In this document: positions 16,663 through 24,957 of the stretch, piece by piece | How positions within the stretch are numbered: the stretch's first letter is position 1 | Layout of the letters: each line of letters opens with the position of its first letter | NCBI GenBank assembly: GCA_964500965.1 | Contig: CAZCQZ010000005.1 | Location: 1 to 64,000, forward strand | Length of the DNA stretch: 64,000 bases | Direction: 5' to 3' | Source of the DNA: JAISGQ01 sp964500965 | GTDB lineage: Bacteria; Bacillota; Clostridia; Oscillospirales; Acutalibacteraceae | Program-made: the position numbers and the translations under genes | The notes under the pieces: model-generated | Databases searched by the model: none | Seen by the model: only the letters and a program-made list of their open reading frames with translations | What the model was told of the DNA's origin: nothing

Positions 16663-18477
16663 ATGTGTGGTATTGTCGGCTATATCGGCAGGAACAGCTC
16701 TGCCGATATACTTATTGAGGGCTTGAAAAAGCTCGAATACCGCGGCTATGATTCCGCAGGTATTTCAGTATTTGAAAACGGTAAAGTTGTTACCGTGAAA
16801 TCAAAAGGTCGCATGGCCGACCTTGAAAACAAGATGAAAGAAAACGGCACTCCTGCCGGAAATCTGGGAATAGGTCACACCCGTTGGGCTACTCACGGAG
16901 AGCCTTCGGACGTGAACAGTCACCCCCATTCCTGCGGCAGAGTTACTCTCGTTCATAACGGCATTATCGAAAATTACGCACTGCTTAAAGCTCAGCTCAT
17001 TGAGGAGGGTCACTGCTTCGTGTCCGCAACCGATACCGAGGTTGCCGCTCACCTTATTGACAAATATTACAACGGCGACCCTGTTGAGGCTATTTACAAA
17101 GCGTTAGCCGAAATTCGCGGTTCTTATGCTTTCGGCATACTTTTTTCCGATATTCCCGATACTCTCTATGCCGTCCGCAAGGACAGTCCGCTGATAGTCG
17201 GTCTTGGTGAGGGTGAAAATTTCATCGCTTCCGATATTCCGGCTATTCTCAGTCACACCAAAAAATACTATCTGCTCGATACAAACGAGCTTGCCATAAT
17301 AACAGGCGACAAGGTGGAGCTGCTTGATTCACAGCGCAAGCCTATTGAAAAGGAAGTTTTCACCGCCACCTGGGACGTTTCCGCCGCCGAAAAGGGCGGA
17401 CACCCTCATTTTATGAGCAAGGAAATTCACGAACAGCCCAAAGCACTGGCTGATACTATCGTTCCCAGAATGGCAAACGGTATTTCCGGTATTTTTGAAA
17501 ATGAAATGCCCGACTGCTCCGAAATCGACCACCTTTACATTGTCGCCTGCGGAAGCGCAATGCACGCCGGAATGGCAGGAAAGCACATAATCGAAAAGCT
17601 TGCGAGAGTGCCCGTTCAGGTGGAAATCGCCTCTGAGTTCAGATATGAAAACCTTGTGTTCCGCAAGGGTGATGCCGTCGTGCTTATCTCCCAGAGCGGA
17701 GAAACCGCCGATACTCTGGCGGCTCTGAGAATCGCAAAGAAAAACGGCATACCGACAATTGCGATAGTCAACGTTGTCGGCTCATCAATTGCCCGTGAAG
17801 CCGACATTGTGCTTTACACCTGGGCAGGACCGGAAATCGCCGTGGCAACCACAAAGGCATACACCTGTCAGGTTGCCGTACTGCTCATGATGGCTTTAAG
17901 ACTTGCAAACGACAGAAAGACCTGTGACGAAGCACAGCTCAATGCCTGTGCCGCTTCTCTCATGTCACTGCCTGAGGACATAAAGGCTATCCTCGACCGC
18001 GAAGACGAGTTTAAAAAGCTGGCTTACGAATATAAGGACAACGAGAATCTTTTCTTTATCGGCAGAGGTATCGACTGTGCTCTTTGCTGGGAGGCTTCAA
18101 TTAAGCTCAAGGAAATTTCCTACATTCACTCCGAGGCTTACGCCGCAGGGGAGCTGAAGCACGGCACAATATCTCTTATCGAGCCGGGCAGACCTGTTGT
18201 TGCCATTGCCTCCTGTGATGAGCTGTTTGAAAAAACCGTAAGCAACGCAAAAGAGGTTAAGGCGCGCGGCGCAAACGTCATTCTCCTTACAAGAGAGGGG
18301 CAGACCGTTGATAAGACCGTCTATGACCACCTTATCGAAATTCCCGCTCTTGACCCCTTTGTACGTGCCATAGGCGCAATAATCCCCTTGCAGATTTTCG
18401 CTTATCACGTGTCCGTTGCAAGAGGACTGGACGTTGATAAGCCCAGAAATCTTGCAAAATCCGTTACCGTTGAATAA
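16663..18477 (+). CDS. glmS: Glutamine-fructose-6-phosphate aminotransferase
   Basis: 604 aa, full length. It makes glucosamine-6-phosphate from fructose-6-phosphate and glutamine, the first step to UDP-GlcNAc for peptidoglycan. The N-terminal glutaminase starts MCGIVGYIG with catalytic Cys2, then the RWATHG and NGIIENY motifs. Two SIS domains follow: ACGSAMHAG near residue 300 with SQSGETADT near 345, and the second from about 455. The C-terminus DVDKPRNLAKSVTVE is the invariant family ending. Start preceded by GGAGG. Regulated by the ribozyme upstream. Confidence 0.98.
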   Translation: MCGIVGYIGRNSSADILIEGLKKLEYRGYDSAGISVFENGKVVTVKSKGRMADLENKMKENGTPAGNLGIGHTRWATHGEPSDVNSHPHSCGRVTLVHNGIIENYALLKAQLIEEGHCFVSATDTEVAAHLIDKYYNGDPVEAIYKALAEIRGSYAFGILFSDIPDTLYAVRKDSPLIVGLGEGENFIASDIPAILSHTKKYYLLDTNELAIITGDKVELLDSQRKPIEKEVFTATWDVSAAEKGGHPHFMSKEIHEQPKALADTIVPRMANGISGIFENEMPDCSEIDHLYIVACGSAMHAGMAGKHIIEKLARVPVQVEIASEFRYENLVFRKGDAVVLISQSGETADTLAALRIAKKNGIPTIAIVNVVGSSIAREADIVLYTWAGPEIAVATTKAYTCQVAVLLMMALRLANDRKTCDEAQLNACAASLMSLPEDIKAILDREDEFKKLAYEYKDNENLFFIGRGIDCALCWEASIKLKEISYIHSEAYAAGELKHGTISLIEPGRPVVAIASCDELFEKTVSNAKEVKARGANVILLTREGQTVDKTVYDHLIEIPALDPFVRAIGAIIPLQIFAYHVSVARGLDVDKPRNLAKSVTVE

Positions 18478-18483
18478 TTTAAT

Positions 18484-18513
18484 GGGGCTGTAAAACTTAC
18501 GTTTTACAGCCCC
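18484..18513. terminator. Terminator after glmS
   Basis: Perfect 13-bp stem GGGGCTGTAAAAC (18484-18496) / 18501-18513, loop TTAC, between converging genes. It has the recurring stem sequence of this window. Confidence 0.8.
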
Positions 18514-18531
18514 AATGATTTTATAATAAGT

Positions 18532-19140
18532 TCAGCCTTTTCTTATAATTGCCGTAACCGTATCGGCGCAGGCATCAAGACCTACAACGCCGCTGTTCAT
18601 TGAAAGGTGATAATTTTTAACATCGCCCCATTCGCGACCGGTATAATGTCTGTAATAAACCCGTCTCTTGTCGTCCTTTTCCTTGAGCCTTTTTTCCGCC
18701 GGCACTTCCGTTTCGCCGTAATTTTCGATAATGTGCTTAATGCGGAAATCCATATCCGCAAAGAAAAATGTGTGCAGGCAATCCTCACGCTCGCGCAGAA
18801 TATAATCGGCACAGCGACCTACAATAACGCAGTCCTCCTTTTCCGCAAGCTCGTTTATGATGTTGTTTTGCATAATGTATATTTTATCGGGTATGGAAAG
18901 CTCGCCGGGGTTATGCGCATAGGCGTTGGTCACCGCAAGAGAGAACAGGAAGCTTCTTCTCGAAAACGCATACTCTCCCGTTTCGCTGATGTAGTCCTCG
19001 GAAAAGCCGGTTTCGCCGGCTATTTTCTTTACCAGCTCCTTGTCGTAATAAGCAATGCCCAGGTCGTTTGCTATCTTTTTGGCAATAGTTCTGCCACCGC
19101 TTCCAAACTGTCTGCTGACCGTGATTATCCTCTTTTTCAT
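18532..19140 (-). CDS. Cytidylate kinase-like family protein
   Basis: 202 aa P-loop protein of the cytidylate kinase-like family (PF13189). The N-terminus ITVSRQFGSGGRTIAKKIA holds a variant P-loop (GSGGRT). YYDKELVKKIA follows near residue 31, then VIVGRCADYIL near 104 and a late YHLSMNSGVVGLDAC. Clostridia carry many such genes beside a true cmk; whether this one phosphorylates nucleotides is not known. Start preceded by AAGGAGTG. Upstream, after 25 bases, is the XRE regulator on the same strand. Confidence 0.88.
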   Translation of the reverse strand: MKKRIITVSRQFGSGGRTIAKKIANDLGIAYYDKELVKKIAGETGFSEDYISETGEYAFSRRSFLFSLAVTNAYAHNPGELSIPDKIYIMQNNIINELAEKEDCVIVGRCADYILREREDCLHTFFFADMDFRIKHIIENYGETEVPAEKRLKEKDDKRRVYYRHYTGREWGDVKNYHLSMNSGVVGLDACADTVTAIIRKG

Positions 19141-19165
19141 TGAGCTTCACTCCTTGTCACTGTTA

Positions 19166-19513
19166 TTATTCATCGGAAATCGCCGCAAGCATTTTAAGGG
19201 CAAGCTCCCGCTTATCCGGCTGCAGCTTAAGAATCCGCTCTATCAGCAGACATTCCTGCTCGCTTAATCCGTAGCGCGAAAACACCGTAGAAATACTTTC
19301 CTGCTCCCGACCGCCTGCCAGCTCGGAGGGGGACAGCCTCAGCACCTGCGACAGCGCAATTATTCTATCGCGCCGCATATTCCCTATGGAGCCGCTTTCC
19401 CAACGGGACACAGTAGCTTCACTTACGCCCACGGCATCGGCAACCTGCCTGAGTGTCAGTCCCAGCTCACGCCGCCGTGAGCTTATCAGCTCGCCTAATT
19501 TCACGGGCATCAC
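19166..19513 (-). CDS. XRE-family helix-turn-helix regulator
   Basis: 115 aa. Residues about 5-62 form a Cro/C1-type HTH: LGELISSRRRELGLTLRQVA, then DAVGVSEATVSRWESG as the recognition helix region. The remaining 50 residues are helical (LSEQECLLIERILKLQPDKREL). The start is uncertain: ATG at 19513 or 19510, or a GTG at 19504; GGGGTG lies close upstream. A TATAAT-like sequence lies at about 19540 on the minus strand. Target unknown; the cytidylate kinase-like gene is the nearest candidate. Confidence 0.85.
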   Translation of the reverse strand: MMPVKLGELISSRRRELGLTLRQVADAVGVSEATVSRWESGSIGNMRRDRIIALSQVLRLSPSELAGGREQESISTVFSRYGLSEQECLLIERILKLQPDKRELALKMLAAISDE

Positions 19514-19578
19514 CCCTATAATTATCCTATTTAAATAATAATATAAAGTTCACGTTTTTTCAAGACAGTTACAAAAAT

Positions 19579-20097
19579 TTAATTCTGTTTTTCAGTCGAT
19601 ACAGGGTGTTCCATGATAAACGCGCGCCAGATTTCCCCGGCAATTTCCGTTTCGTAATCACTGCCTGCCACCCTCACAAAGCCTGCCTTTTCATAGCACC
19701 GCACGGCAGCCGGGTTGTTTTCAAAAACGCCCAGAGTGATGCTTTCGGCATTCAGGACATTCTTGCAGTAATCGACTGCAAGAGACAGCATACGTCCGCC
19801 CAGCCCCTGTCCGCGCCTTGCGGAATCCACGACGATAAAGCCCAGACGGGCGTGCTTTCTTTCGCTGTCTGAAAATCTTATGATAAAATGCCCTGCAACG
19901 CCGTCCTCATCGGCAAGGACAAAGGGCGTTGCTCCGTCACATTTTTCATTGTCTCCGTAGTAATCCGTAAGATTTTGCGCGGTTATCGGAAATGTGCCGA
20001 GCCGTCCTGCGCTCCACTGATAGAACGATAGACCGATATTAAACCATGATACTATTTTCTCTGCGTCTTTCGGCTCAAAAGCACGAATTTTAAGCAT
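19579..20097 (-). CDS. GNAT-family N-acetyltransferase
   Basis: 172 aa acetyl-CoA-dependent transferase of the GNAT fold, closest in style to RimJ/RimL and spermidine acetyltransferases. It begins MLKIRAFEPKDAEKIVSWF; the acetyl-CoA loop is RRGQGLGGRML near residues 95-105, followed by ITLGVFENNPAAVRCYEKAGFVRV, the typical motif B. Substrate unknown. Start preceded by AAAGGTG. It lies downstream of a strong hairpin (20131-20171), so it likely has its own promoter. Confidence 0.9.
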   Translation of the reverse strand: MLKIRAFEPKDAEKIVSWFNIGLSFYQWSAGRLGTFPITAQNLTDYYGDNEKCDGATPFVLADEDGVAGHFIIRFSDSERKHARLGFIVVDSARRGQGLGGRMLSLAVDYCKNVLNAESITLGVFENNPAAVRCYEKAGFVRVAGSDYETEIAGEIWRAFIMEHPVSTEKQN

Positions 20098-20130
20098 TTT
20101 TAAACACCTTTTCTTCTTTTGATTTTGTCA

Positions 20131-20171
20131 AGAGGGAGCTGTAAAAAAGCAAGTTTTTTACAGCTCCCTCT
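20131..20171. terminator. Strong 18-bp terminator hairpin
   Basis: Perfect stem AGAGGGAGCTGTAAAAAA (20131-20148) / 20154-20171 with loop GCAAG. It lies between argD and the GNAT gene, both minus strand. Its 3' arm sequence TTTTTTACAGCTCCC recurs at 20349-20363. Confidence 0.8.
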
Positions 20172-20183
20172 TTTGGGAATAGG

Positions 20184-20354
20184 AAAAAAGATGCAGAACG
20201 GACAAACCGAATCCGAAGGCGTACAAGGGTACGCCGAGAGGTGAGGTTTGTTCGTAGCATAAAACATAAGAATCTTTACAATTTTGCATACTTAATGAAT
20301 TTCATTATGGCTACTGTACAACAATATCCTGTTTTATGCGGTCTGCGCTTTTTT
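20184..20354. repeat. Branched palindromic element, MITE-like or structured RNA
   Basis: About 170 bases with near-matching inverted ends (AAAAAAGATGCAGAACGG at 20184-20201; CGGTCTGCGCTTTTTT at 20339-20354). Inside are two arms. Arm A pairs ACAAACC (20202-20208) with GGTTTGT (20245-20251) and is capped by GGCGTA / TACGCC (20218-20235). Arm B pairs GCATAAAACA (20257-20266) with TGTTTTATGC (20330-20339). A 15-base direct repeat, TTTTTTACAGCTCCC, lies at 20154-20168 and 20349-20363. No gene is present in this stretch. Confidence 0.55.
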
Positions 20355-20369
20355 ACAGCTCCCAAATCT

Positions 20370-21542
20370 TTATTTTCCAAGTTCCTCAATCAGCACATCG
20401 AGGGCTTTATCAATCTGCTCGCCTGTGATATTCAGCGGCGGAAGCAGGCGCACCTTTGTCTTTGCGGAGAGGACGAGCACGCCATTTGAAAGACAGCCGT
20501 TTATAATATCCTTATTGGGTCGCTCGGTTTCAATTCCAATCATAAGGCCCATGCCGGAAACGCTCTTAACGCCCTTGACGTCTTTAAGTCTGCTTCTTAT
20601 ATAATCGCCCTTTGCGGCTATGTCAGCGAGAAAATCATCTGTCAGGCGGTTTATGACACTCAGCGCACCGGCGCATACGGCAGGATTGCCGCCGAAAGTC
20701 GAGCCGTGAGTGCCGGGAGTGAGCACATCTGCGGTTTTTTCGCCCATTACACACGCGCCTATGGGCAGTCCGCCGCCCAGACCCTTTGCGGTGGTGAAAA
20801 TATCGGGAGTAACGCCGAAGTGCATATAGCCGTAGAGCTTGCCTGTTCTGCCGTTGCCGGTCTGCACCTCGTCGAAAATAAGCAACAGTCCGTACTTTTC
20901 GCAGATTTTCACAACGTCATCAACGTAACTCTGTTCAAGGGCGTAAACGCCGCCCTCACCCTGAACGCTTTCAAGCATGACCGCACAACAGCCGTTTTCA
21001 CTTGCAAGCCTTTCGACATCGGAGGAATCCGTTGCGCTTGCATATACAAAGCCCTCGGTAAAGGGCATGAAGCTGGTGTGGAACGAATCCTGACCCGTTG
21101 CGGCAAGGGTGGTTACTGTTCTGCCGTGAAAGCTGTTTTTAAGGGTAATTATAGTGCTTCTGCCCTCACCGTACTTATCGTAAGCCCACTTTCTGGCAAC
21201 CTTTATGGCACATTCGTTGGCTTCCGCTCCCGAATTGCCGAAGAAAACCTTTTTCATTCCGGTTTTCTCACATATGCTCTCCGCAAGCTTTGCACAGGGA
21301 GAGGTATAATAAAGGTTTGAAATGTGCTGAATTGAGCCGAGCTGAGTGGTGACGGCGGCAACCCATTCATCGTCTGCCGCGCCGAAAGCGTTTACGCCGA
21401 TTCCGCTTGTCATGTCGATATATTCTTTGCCGTTGCTGTCCTTTAGCACTGCACCCTTTCCGCTGACTATCTCAACGGGAAATCTGCCGTAGGAGGAAGC
21501 AACGTATTTTTTATCCGTTTCAAAAATGCTCATGTTACTCAC
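20370..21542 (-). CDS. argD: Acetylornithine aminotransferase
   Basis: 390 aa PLP-dependent class III aminotransferase. It converts N-acetylglutamate semialdehyde to N-acetylornithine in arginine synthesis. Motifs: FFGNSGAEANECAIK (PLP phosphate site, about residues 100-115), NSFHGRT, LIFDEVQTGNGRTG near residue 218, and TTAKGLGGGLPIGA with the Schiff-base Lys near 248. Start overlaps the end of argB by 8 bases. Last gene of the argCJBD operon; the usual family length is about 390-400. Confidence 0.95.
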   Translation of the reverse strand: MSNMSIFETDKKYVASSYGRFPVEIVSGKGAVLKDSNGKEYIDMTSGIGVNAFGAADDEWVAAVTTQLGSIQHISNLYYTSPCAKLAESICEKTGMKKVFFGNSGAEANECAIKVARKWAYDKYGEGRSTIITLKNSFHGRTVTTLAATGQDSFHTSFMPFTEGFVYASATDSSDVERLASENGCCAVMLESVQGEGGVYALEQSYVDDVVKICEKYGLLLIFDEVQTGNGRTGKLYGYMHFGVTPDIFTTAKGLGGGLPIGACVMGEKTADVLTPGTHGSTFGGNPAVCAGALSVINRLTDDFLADIAAKGDYIRSRLKDVKGVKSVSGMGLMIGIETERPNKDIINGCLSNGVLVLSAKTKVRLLPPLNITGEQIDKALDVLIEELGK

Positions 21543-22395
21543 CCTTTACAAACATCGTGCCTAAGCCCTCGCTGGTAAGAAGCTCGATAATAATGGAGTG
21601 GGGGATAGTGCCGTCAAAAATAAACACCTTATGAACGCCGCAGTTCAAAGCTTCTATACAGCACTCAACCTTCGGAATCATACCTCCGTTAATAGTGCCG
21701 TCCTCAATAAGAGAGCGCGCCTGACTGACGGTAACGCCTGTAATAAGGCTCTCCGGGTCGTTTTTGTCACGGAGTATGCCGGCAATATCGGTCATGGCAA
21801 TCATAGCCTCAGCCCCAAGCATACCGGCGATACGAGCGGCGGCAGTGTCGGCGTTTATGTTGTAAACGTGCTCGTCCTTATCACAACCGACAGTTGAAAT
21901 TACGGGAATATAGCCCTTTTCGAGAACGTCAAGCACCGGCTGAATATTTATGTCGGTTATCTCACCGACATTTCCGAGCCGCTCGTCCTTTTGCTTTGCA
22001 AGTATCATATGTCCGTCAATGCCGGAAAGACCTATTGCCTTGCCGCCTATGCTTTGAATGAGGTTGACAAGGCTTTTATTGACCTTGCCTGCAAGAACCA
22101 TCTGCACGATGTCAACAGTTTCGTCATCGGTAACACGCAGACCGTCAACAAATTCGGGCTTTTTGCCTACCTTTTTCAGCATATCGTTTATTTCCGGTCC
22201 GCCGCCGTGGACAAGCACTACCTTTACGCCTACCAGGGTCAGCAGTACCATGTCGGTCATGACGGAACGCTTTAAATCCTCATTGAGCATGGCGTTGCCG
22301 CCGTACTTAATAACCACGATTTTGTTGTTGTACTGCTGTATGTACGGCAGTGCATGGGTCAGCACTCTGGCGCGCTGAGCGTTTGTTATTTCCAT
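21535..22395 (-). CDS. argB: Acetylglutamate kinase
   Basis: 286 aa amino acid kinase that phosphorylates N-acetylglutamate. Motifs: IVVIKYGGNAM near residues 26-36 with the catalytic Lys, VVLVHGGGPEIN near 60-72, the NAG-binding RVTD, INADTAAARIAGMLGAE around 180, and GGMIPKVECCIEAL near 235 (second catalytic Lys). The N-terminal helix ahead of the kinase core is the feature of arginine-sensitive, hexameric forms, so feedback inhibition by arginine is plausible. Third gene of the operon. Confidence 0.96.
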   Translation of the reverse strand: MEITNAQRARVLTHALPYIQQYNNKIVVIKYGGNAMLNEDLKRSVMTDMVLLTLVGVKVVLVHGGGPEINDMLKKVGKKPEFVDGLRVTDDETVDIVQMVLAGKVNKSLVNLIQSIGGKAIGLSGIDGHMILAKQKDERLGNVGEITDINIQPVLDVLEKGYIPVISTVGCDKDEHVYNINADTAAARIAGMLGAEAMIAMTDIAGILRDKNDPESLITGVTVSQARSLIEDGTINGGMIPKVECCIEALNCGVHKVFIFDGTIPHSIIIELLTSEGLGTMFVKGE

Positions 22396-22409
22396 TTTAA
22401 CACCCTCTG

Positions 22410-23696
22410 TTAAGTTCTGTAGTCGCCGTTAATTTTGACGTAATCATAGGTGAGGTCACAGCCGAAAGCGGTTGCGCAGGCATCTCCGTCACGGAGAATG
22501 ACATCAATAAGCACCTCGTCCTGAGAGAGTATTTCCGTTGCCTTTTCCTCGGAAAACTCAACGCCTCTGCCCATTGAGCAGACAAGCACCTGTCCTGCCT
22601 TTGATTTAAAGTTGACATCAATTTTATTGACATCGGTATTTTCACCGGCATAGCCGATTGCACAGAGAACACGTCCCCAGTTTGCATCGTTTCCGAACAT
22701 AGCGGACTTGATAAGGGGAGAGCAGATAACCGACTTTGCAATGCTCTTTGCCGCCTTTTCGCTTTCCGCACCGCTGACCTTACATTCAACCAGCTTTGTT
22801 GCGCCCTCGCCGTCCTTTGCCATAATACGTGCAAGGTAGGTGCAGACATACATAAGAGCCTCGGCAAAGGTCTTGTAATCCTCGTTTTCTTCCGTTATCT
22901 CCGCATTTTCCGCAAGTCCCGAAGCCAGTATGCAAAGGGTATCGTTTGTGCTGGTGTCACCGTCAACGGACAGCATATTAAAGGTATCGTCTGCGCAATA
23001 TTTGATAGCCTTTTGGAGCATTTCGGAGGAAATTGCCGCGTCGGTGGTAACGAAAGCAAGCATGGTTGCCATGTTGGGGTGTATCATTCCGCTGCCCTTG
23101 CTTATTGCGCCCATGGTAACGGTTTTTCCGGAAAGCTCAAATTGTATTGCTATTTCTTTTACAACGGTATCGGTGGTCATAATAGCTTTTGCCGCCTGAG
23201 TGCCGTCCTTTGAAAGCGCCCTGTGAAGATAGGGGATACCCTCGCGAATCGGCTCTATAGGCAAGGTCTGACCGATAACGCCGGTTGAGGAAACCAGCAC
23301 CTCATCGGCACTGATTCCAAGCTCTGCGGCGGTAAGCTCGGTCATTTTTTCGGCTTTTTCCTCGCCGTCGGCATTGCAGGTGTTGGCGTTGCCGCTGTTG
23401 ACGATTACCGCTCTGGGCTTTGCCTTTGCCATATGTTCCCTGCACACAAGAATAGGCGCACCCTTTACAAGATTGGTGGTAAACACCGCACCCACATTAC
23501 AGGGCACATCGCATACTATAAGCGCAAGGTCGGGCTTGTGCTCACTCTGTATGCTTTCATTTGAAAGAATGGATTTTGCGGTAACGGTATTTGTGGGGTA
23601 CATGGAGCGTTTAACTCCGCAGTAAACGCCTGCGGCGGTAAATCCCATAGGTGCGGCTACAGAGCCGGACAATTTTTTATAATTCAATTTATACAT
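22410..23696 (-). CDS. argJ: Bifunctional ornithine acetyltransferase / N-acetylglutamate synthase
   Basis: 428 aa Ntn-type self-cleaving enzyme that recycles acetyl from acetylornithine to glutamate, and may also use acetyl-CoA. The cleavage site is in KGSGMIHPNMATMLAF (residues about 192-207), where the Thr of ATML becomes the N-terminal nucleophile of the beta chain. CTIYANCDANWGRVL-type and VIVNSGNANTCNA motifs are present (NSGNANTC at about 96; NDANWGRVLCAIGYAG at about 334). This makes the pathway cyclic, in line with the absence of a separate argA. Start preceded by AGGAGATG. Confidence 0.95.
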   Translation of the reverse strand: MYKLNYKKLSGSVAAPMGFTAAGVYCGVKRSMYPTNTVTAKSILSNESIQSEHKPDLALIVCDVPCNVGAVFTTNLVKGAPILVCREHMAKAKPRAVIVNSGNANTCNADGEEKAEKMTELTAAELGISADEVLVSSTGVIGQTLPIEPIREGIPYLHRALSKDGTQAAKAIMTTDTVVKEIAIQFELSGKTVTMGAISKGSGMIHPNMATMLAFVTTDAAISSEMLQKAIKYCADDTFNMLSVDGDTSTNDTLCILASGLAENAEITEENEDYKTFAEALMYVCTYLARIMAKDGEGATKLVECKVSGAESEKAAKSIAKSVICSPLIKSAMFGNDANWGRVLCAIGYAGENTDVNKIDVNFKSKAGQVLVCSMGRGVEFSEEKATEILSQDEVLIDVILRDGDACATAFGCDLTYDYVKINGDYRT

Positions 23697-23699
23697 CTC

Positions 23700-24629
23700 C
23701 TACAAAACAAGCCCTGTTGTCTTTTCAAGACCGAGCATAATATTCATACATTCAACTGCCGCGCCGGAAGCACCCTTGCCGAGATTGTCAAAGCGAGACA
23801 TAAGCAGTATTCTGTCCTCGTTTCCGAAAACGGATATTTCCATACTGTCCCTGCCGGTCAGCGCACCGGCGGAAGCAAATCCACCCTCGTCGATTGTATC
23901 GGTAAATTTCACGATTTCACCGCTGTAAAGGGAGCGGTAAACATTTTTAATATCCTCCATGCCGCCGTTTATGTCACAGCCGAAAACAGGCACGGTTACG
24001 TGCATACCGGAATAAAAAGGCGCAACGGTGGGGCAGAATATCGGTGCGTATTCAAGCCCGGTGCGCACGGTCATTTCGGGCAGATGCTTGTGAGTTTGAC
24101 CCAGTGCATACTGTCTGGGAGCTGCAAAAAGAGGGTCAATCTCATCGCTTTCGTACTGAGCAATCATACCCTTTCCGCCGCCGCTGTAGCCGGTTACGGA
24201 AAAGCAGGTAAGGCGTGTATCGGTGGGAATCAGACCTGCCGCAACCAGCGGAGCTGTCAGTGACACAAAGCCGCCGGCATGACAGCCGGGAACACAAACG
24301 CGCTTTGAGGTTGCAATGCGTTCATAGTGACCGGCGGACAGCTCCGGGAAGCCGTAAGCCCAGTCGGGCAAAGTTCTGTGAGCGGTAGAAGCGTCGATTA
24401 TTCTTGTGCTGTCGCTTGTGACCAGTGAAACCGCTTCCCTTGCGGCATCGTCCGGCAGGCAGAGAAAGGCTATATCGCAGGAATTGAGAGCCTCTTTACG
24501 GGCGTTTATATCCTTTCTTTTTTCCTCCGGCAGAGCTATAAGCTCAATATCCTCTCTTGCGCCAATGCGCTCTTTTATACGCAGACCGGTAGTACCGGCA
24601 CTGCCGTCAATGAATACCGTGTGCTTCAC
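23700..24629 (-). CDS. argC: N-acetyl-gamma-glutamyl-phosphate reductase, short type
   Basis: 309 aa NADPH-dependent reductase of the shorter (type 2) ArgC class. Start set to GTG at 24629 (MKHTVFIDGSAGTTG), since GGAGG lies eight bases before it; an in-frame GTG three codons upstream overlaps that site. NADP loop GSAGTTGLRI at residues 8-17; the active-site Cys is in VPGCHAGGF near residue 110; CFSVTGYSGGGKGM near 145. First gene of argCJBD. Promoter at 24671-24699. Confidence 0.94.
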   Translation of the reverse strand: MKHTVFIDGSAGTTGLRIKERIGAREDIELIALPEEKRKDINARKEALNSCDIAFLCLPDDAAREAVSLVTSDSTRIIDASTAHRTLPDWAYGFPELSAGHYERIATSKRVCVPGCHAGGFVSLTAPLVAAGLIPTDTRLTCFSVTGYSGGGKGMIAQYESDEIDPLFAAPRQYALGQTHKHLPEMTVRTGLEYAPIFCPTVAPFYSGMHVTVPVFGCDINGGMEDIKNVYRSLYSGEIVKFTDTIDEGGFASAGALTGRDSMEISVFGNEDRILLMSRFDNLGKGASGAAVECMNIMLGLEKTTGLVL

Positions 24630-24670
24630 TCTATGCACCTCCGCAAAAATACCGTGAATGAATATGCATA

Positions 24671-24699
24671 ATTATACTTTCGCCGTCTCCGAATGTCAA
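24671..24699 (-). promoter_or_regulatory. argC: Full-consensus promoter for argCJBD
   Basis: On the minus strand TTGACA (24699-24694), exactly 17 bases, TATAAT (24676-24671). Just downstream, TATTCATTCA (about 24656-24665) resembles a half ARG box. A promoter this strong in a biosynthetic operon suggests control by a repressor such as ArgR. Confidence 0.8.
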
Positions 24700-24790
24700 G
24701 GTTTGGGCACAACACGGAAAATATTCTCGTTTATTGTGTAACGGCACTATACTGCCGCAAAGGAATTTGTGCAAATTTACATAAGTACGA

Positions 24791-24816
24791 TATTCATATA
24801 TTTGAATATATATTCA
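24791..24816. promoter_or_regulatory. Candidate ArgR (ARG box) site
   Basis: TGAATATATATTCA at 24803-24816 is a perfect palindrome matching the ARG-box form TGAAT-N4-ATTCA. An overlapping dyad, TATTCA-N6-TGAATA, covers 24791-24808. It lies about 95 bases upstream of the argC -35 and about 140 bases before the divergent gene. The remainder of 24817-24957 is AT-rich, with a TATAAT at 24904-24909 for the plus-strand gene but no good -35. Confidence 0.55.
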
Positions 24817-24957
24817 TAGACGCATCGCGTGTATTCGCAAACATCAAAAAAGCACAGCAATAAACATAAAAAAATCAGGGTAGTACAAGAAGATTTTGTG
24901 ATGTATAATTGTTTCTGTAAAATTGTGTATTAAGACACAAAAACAGGAGGAATTAAA

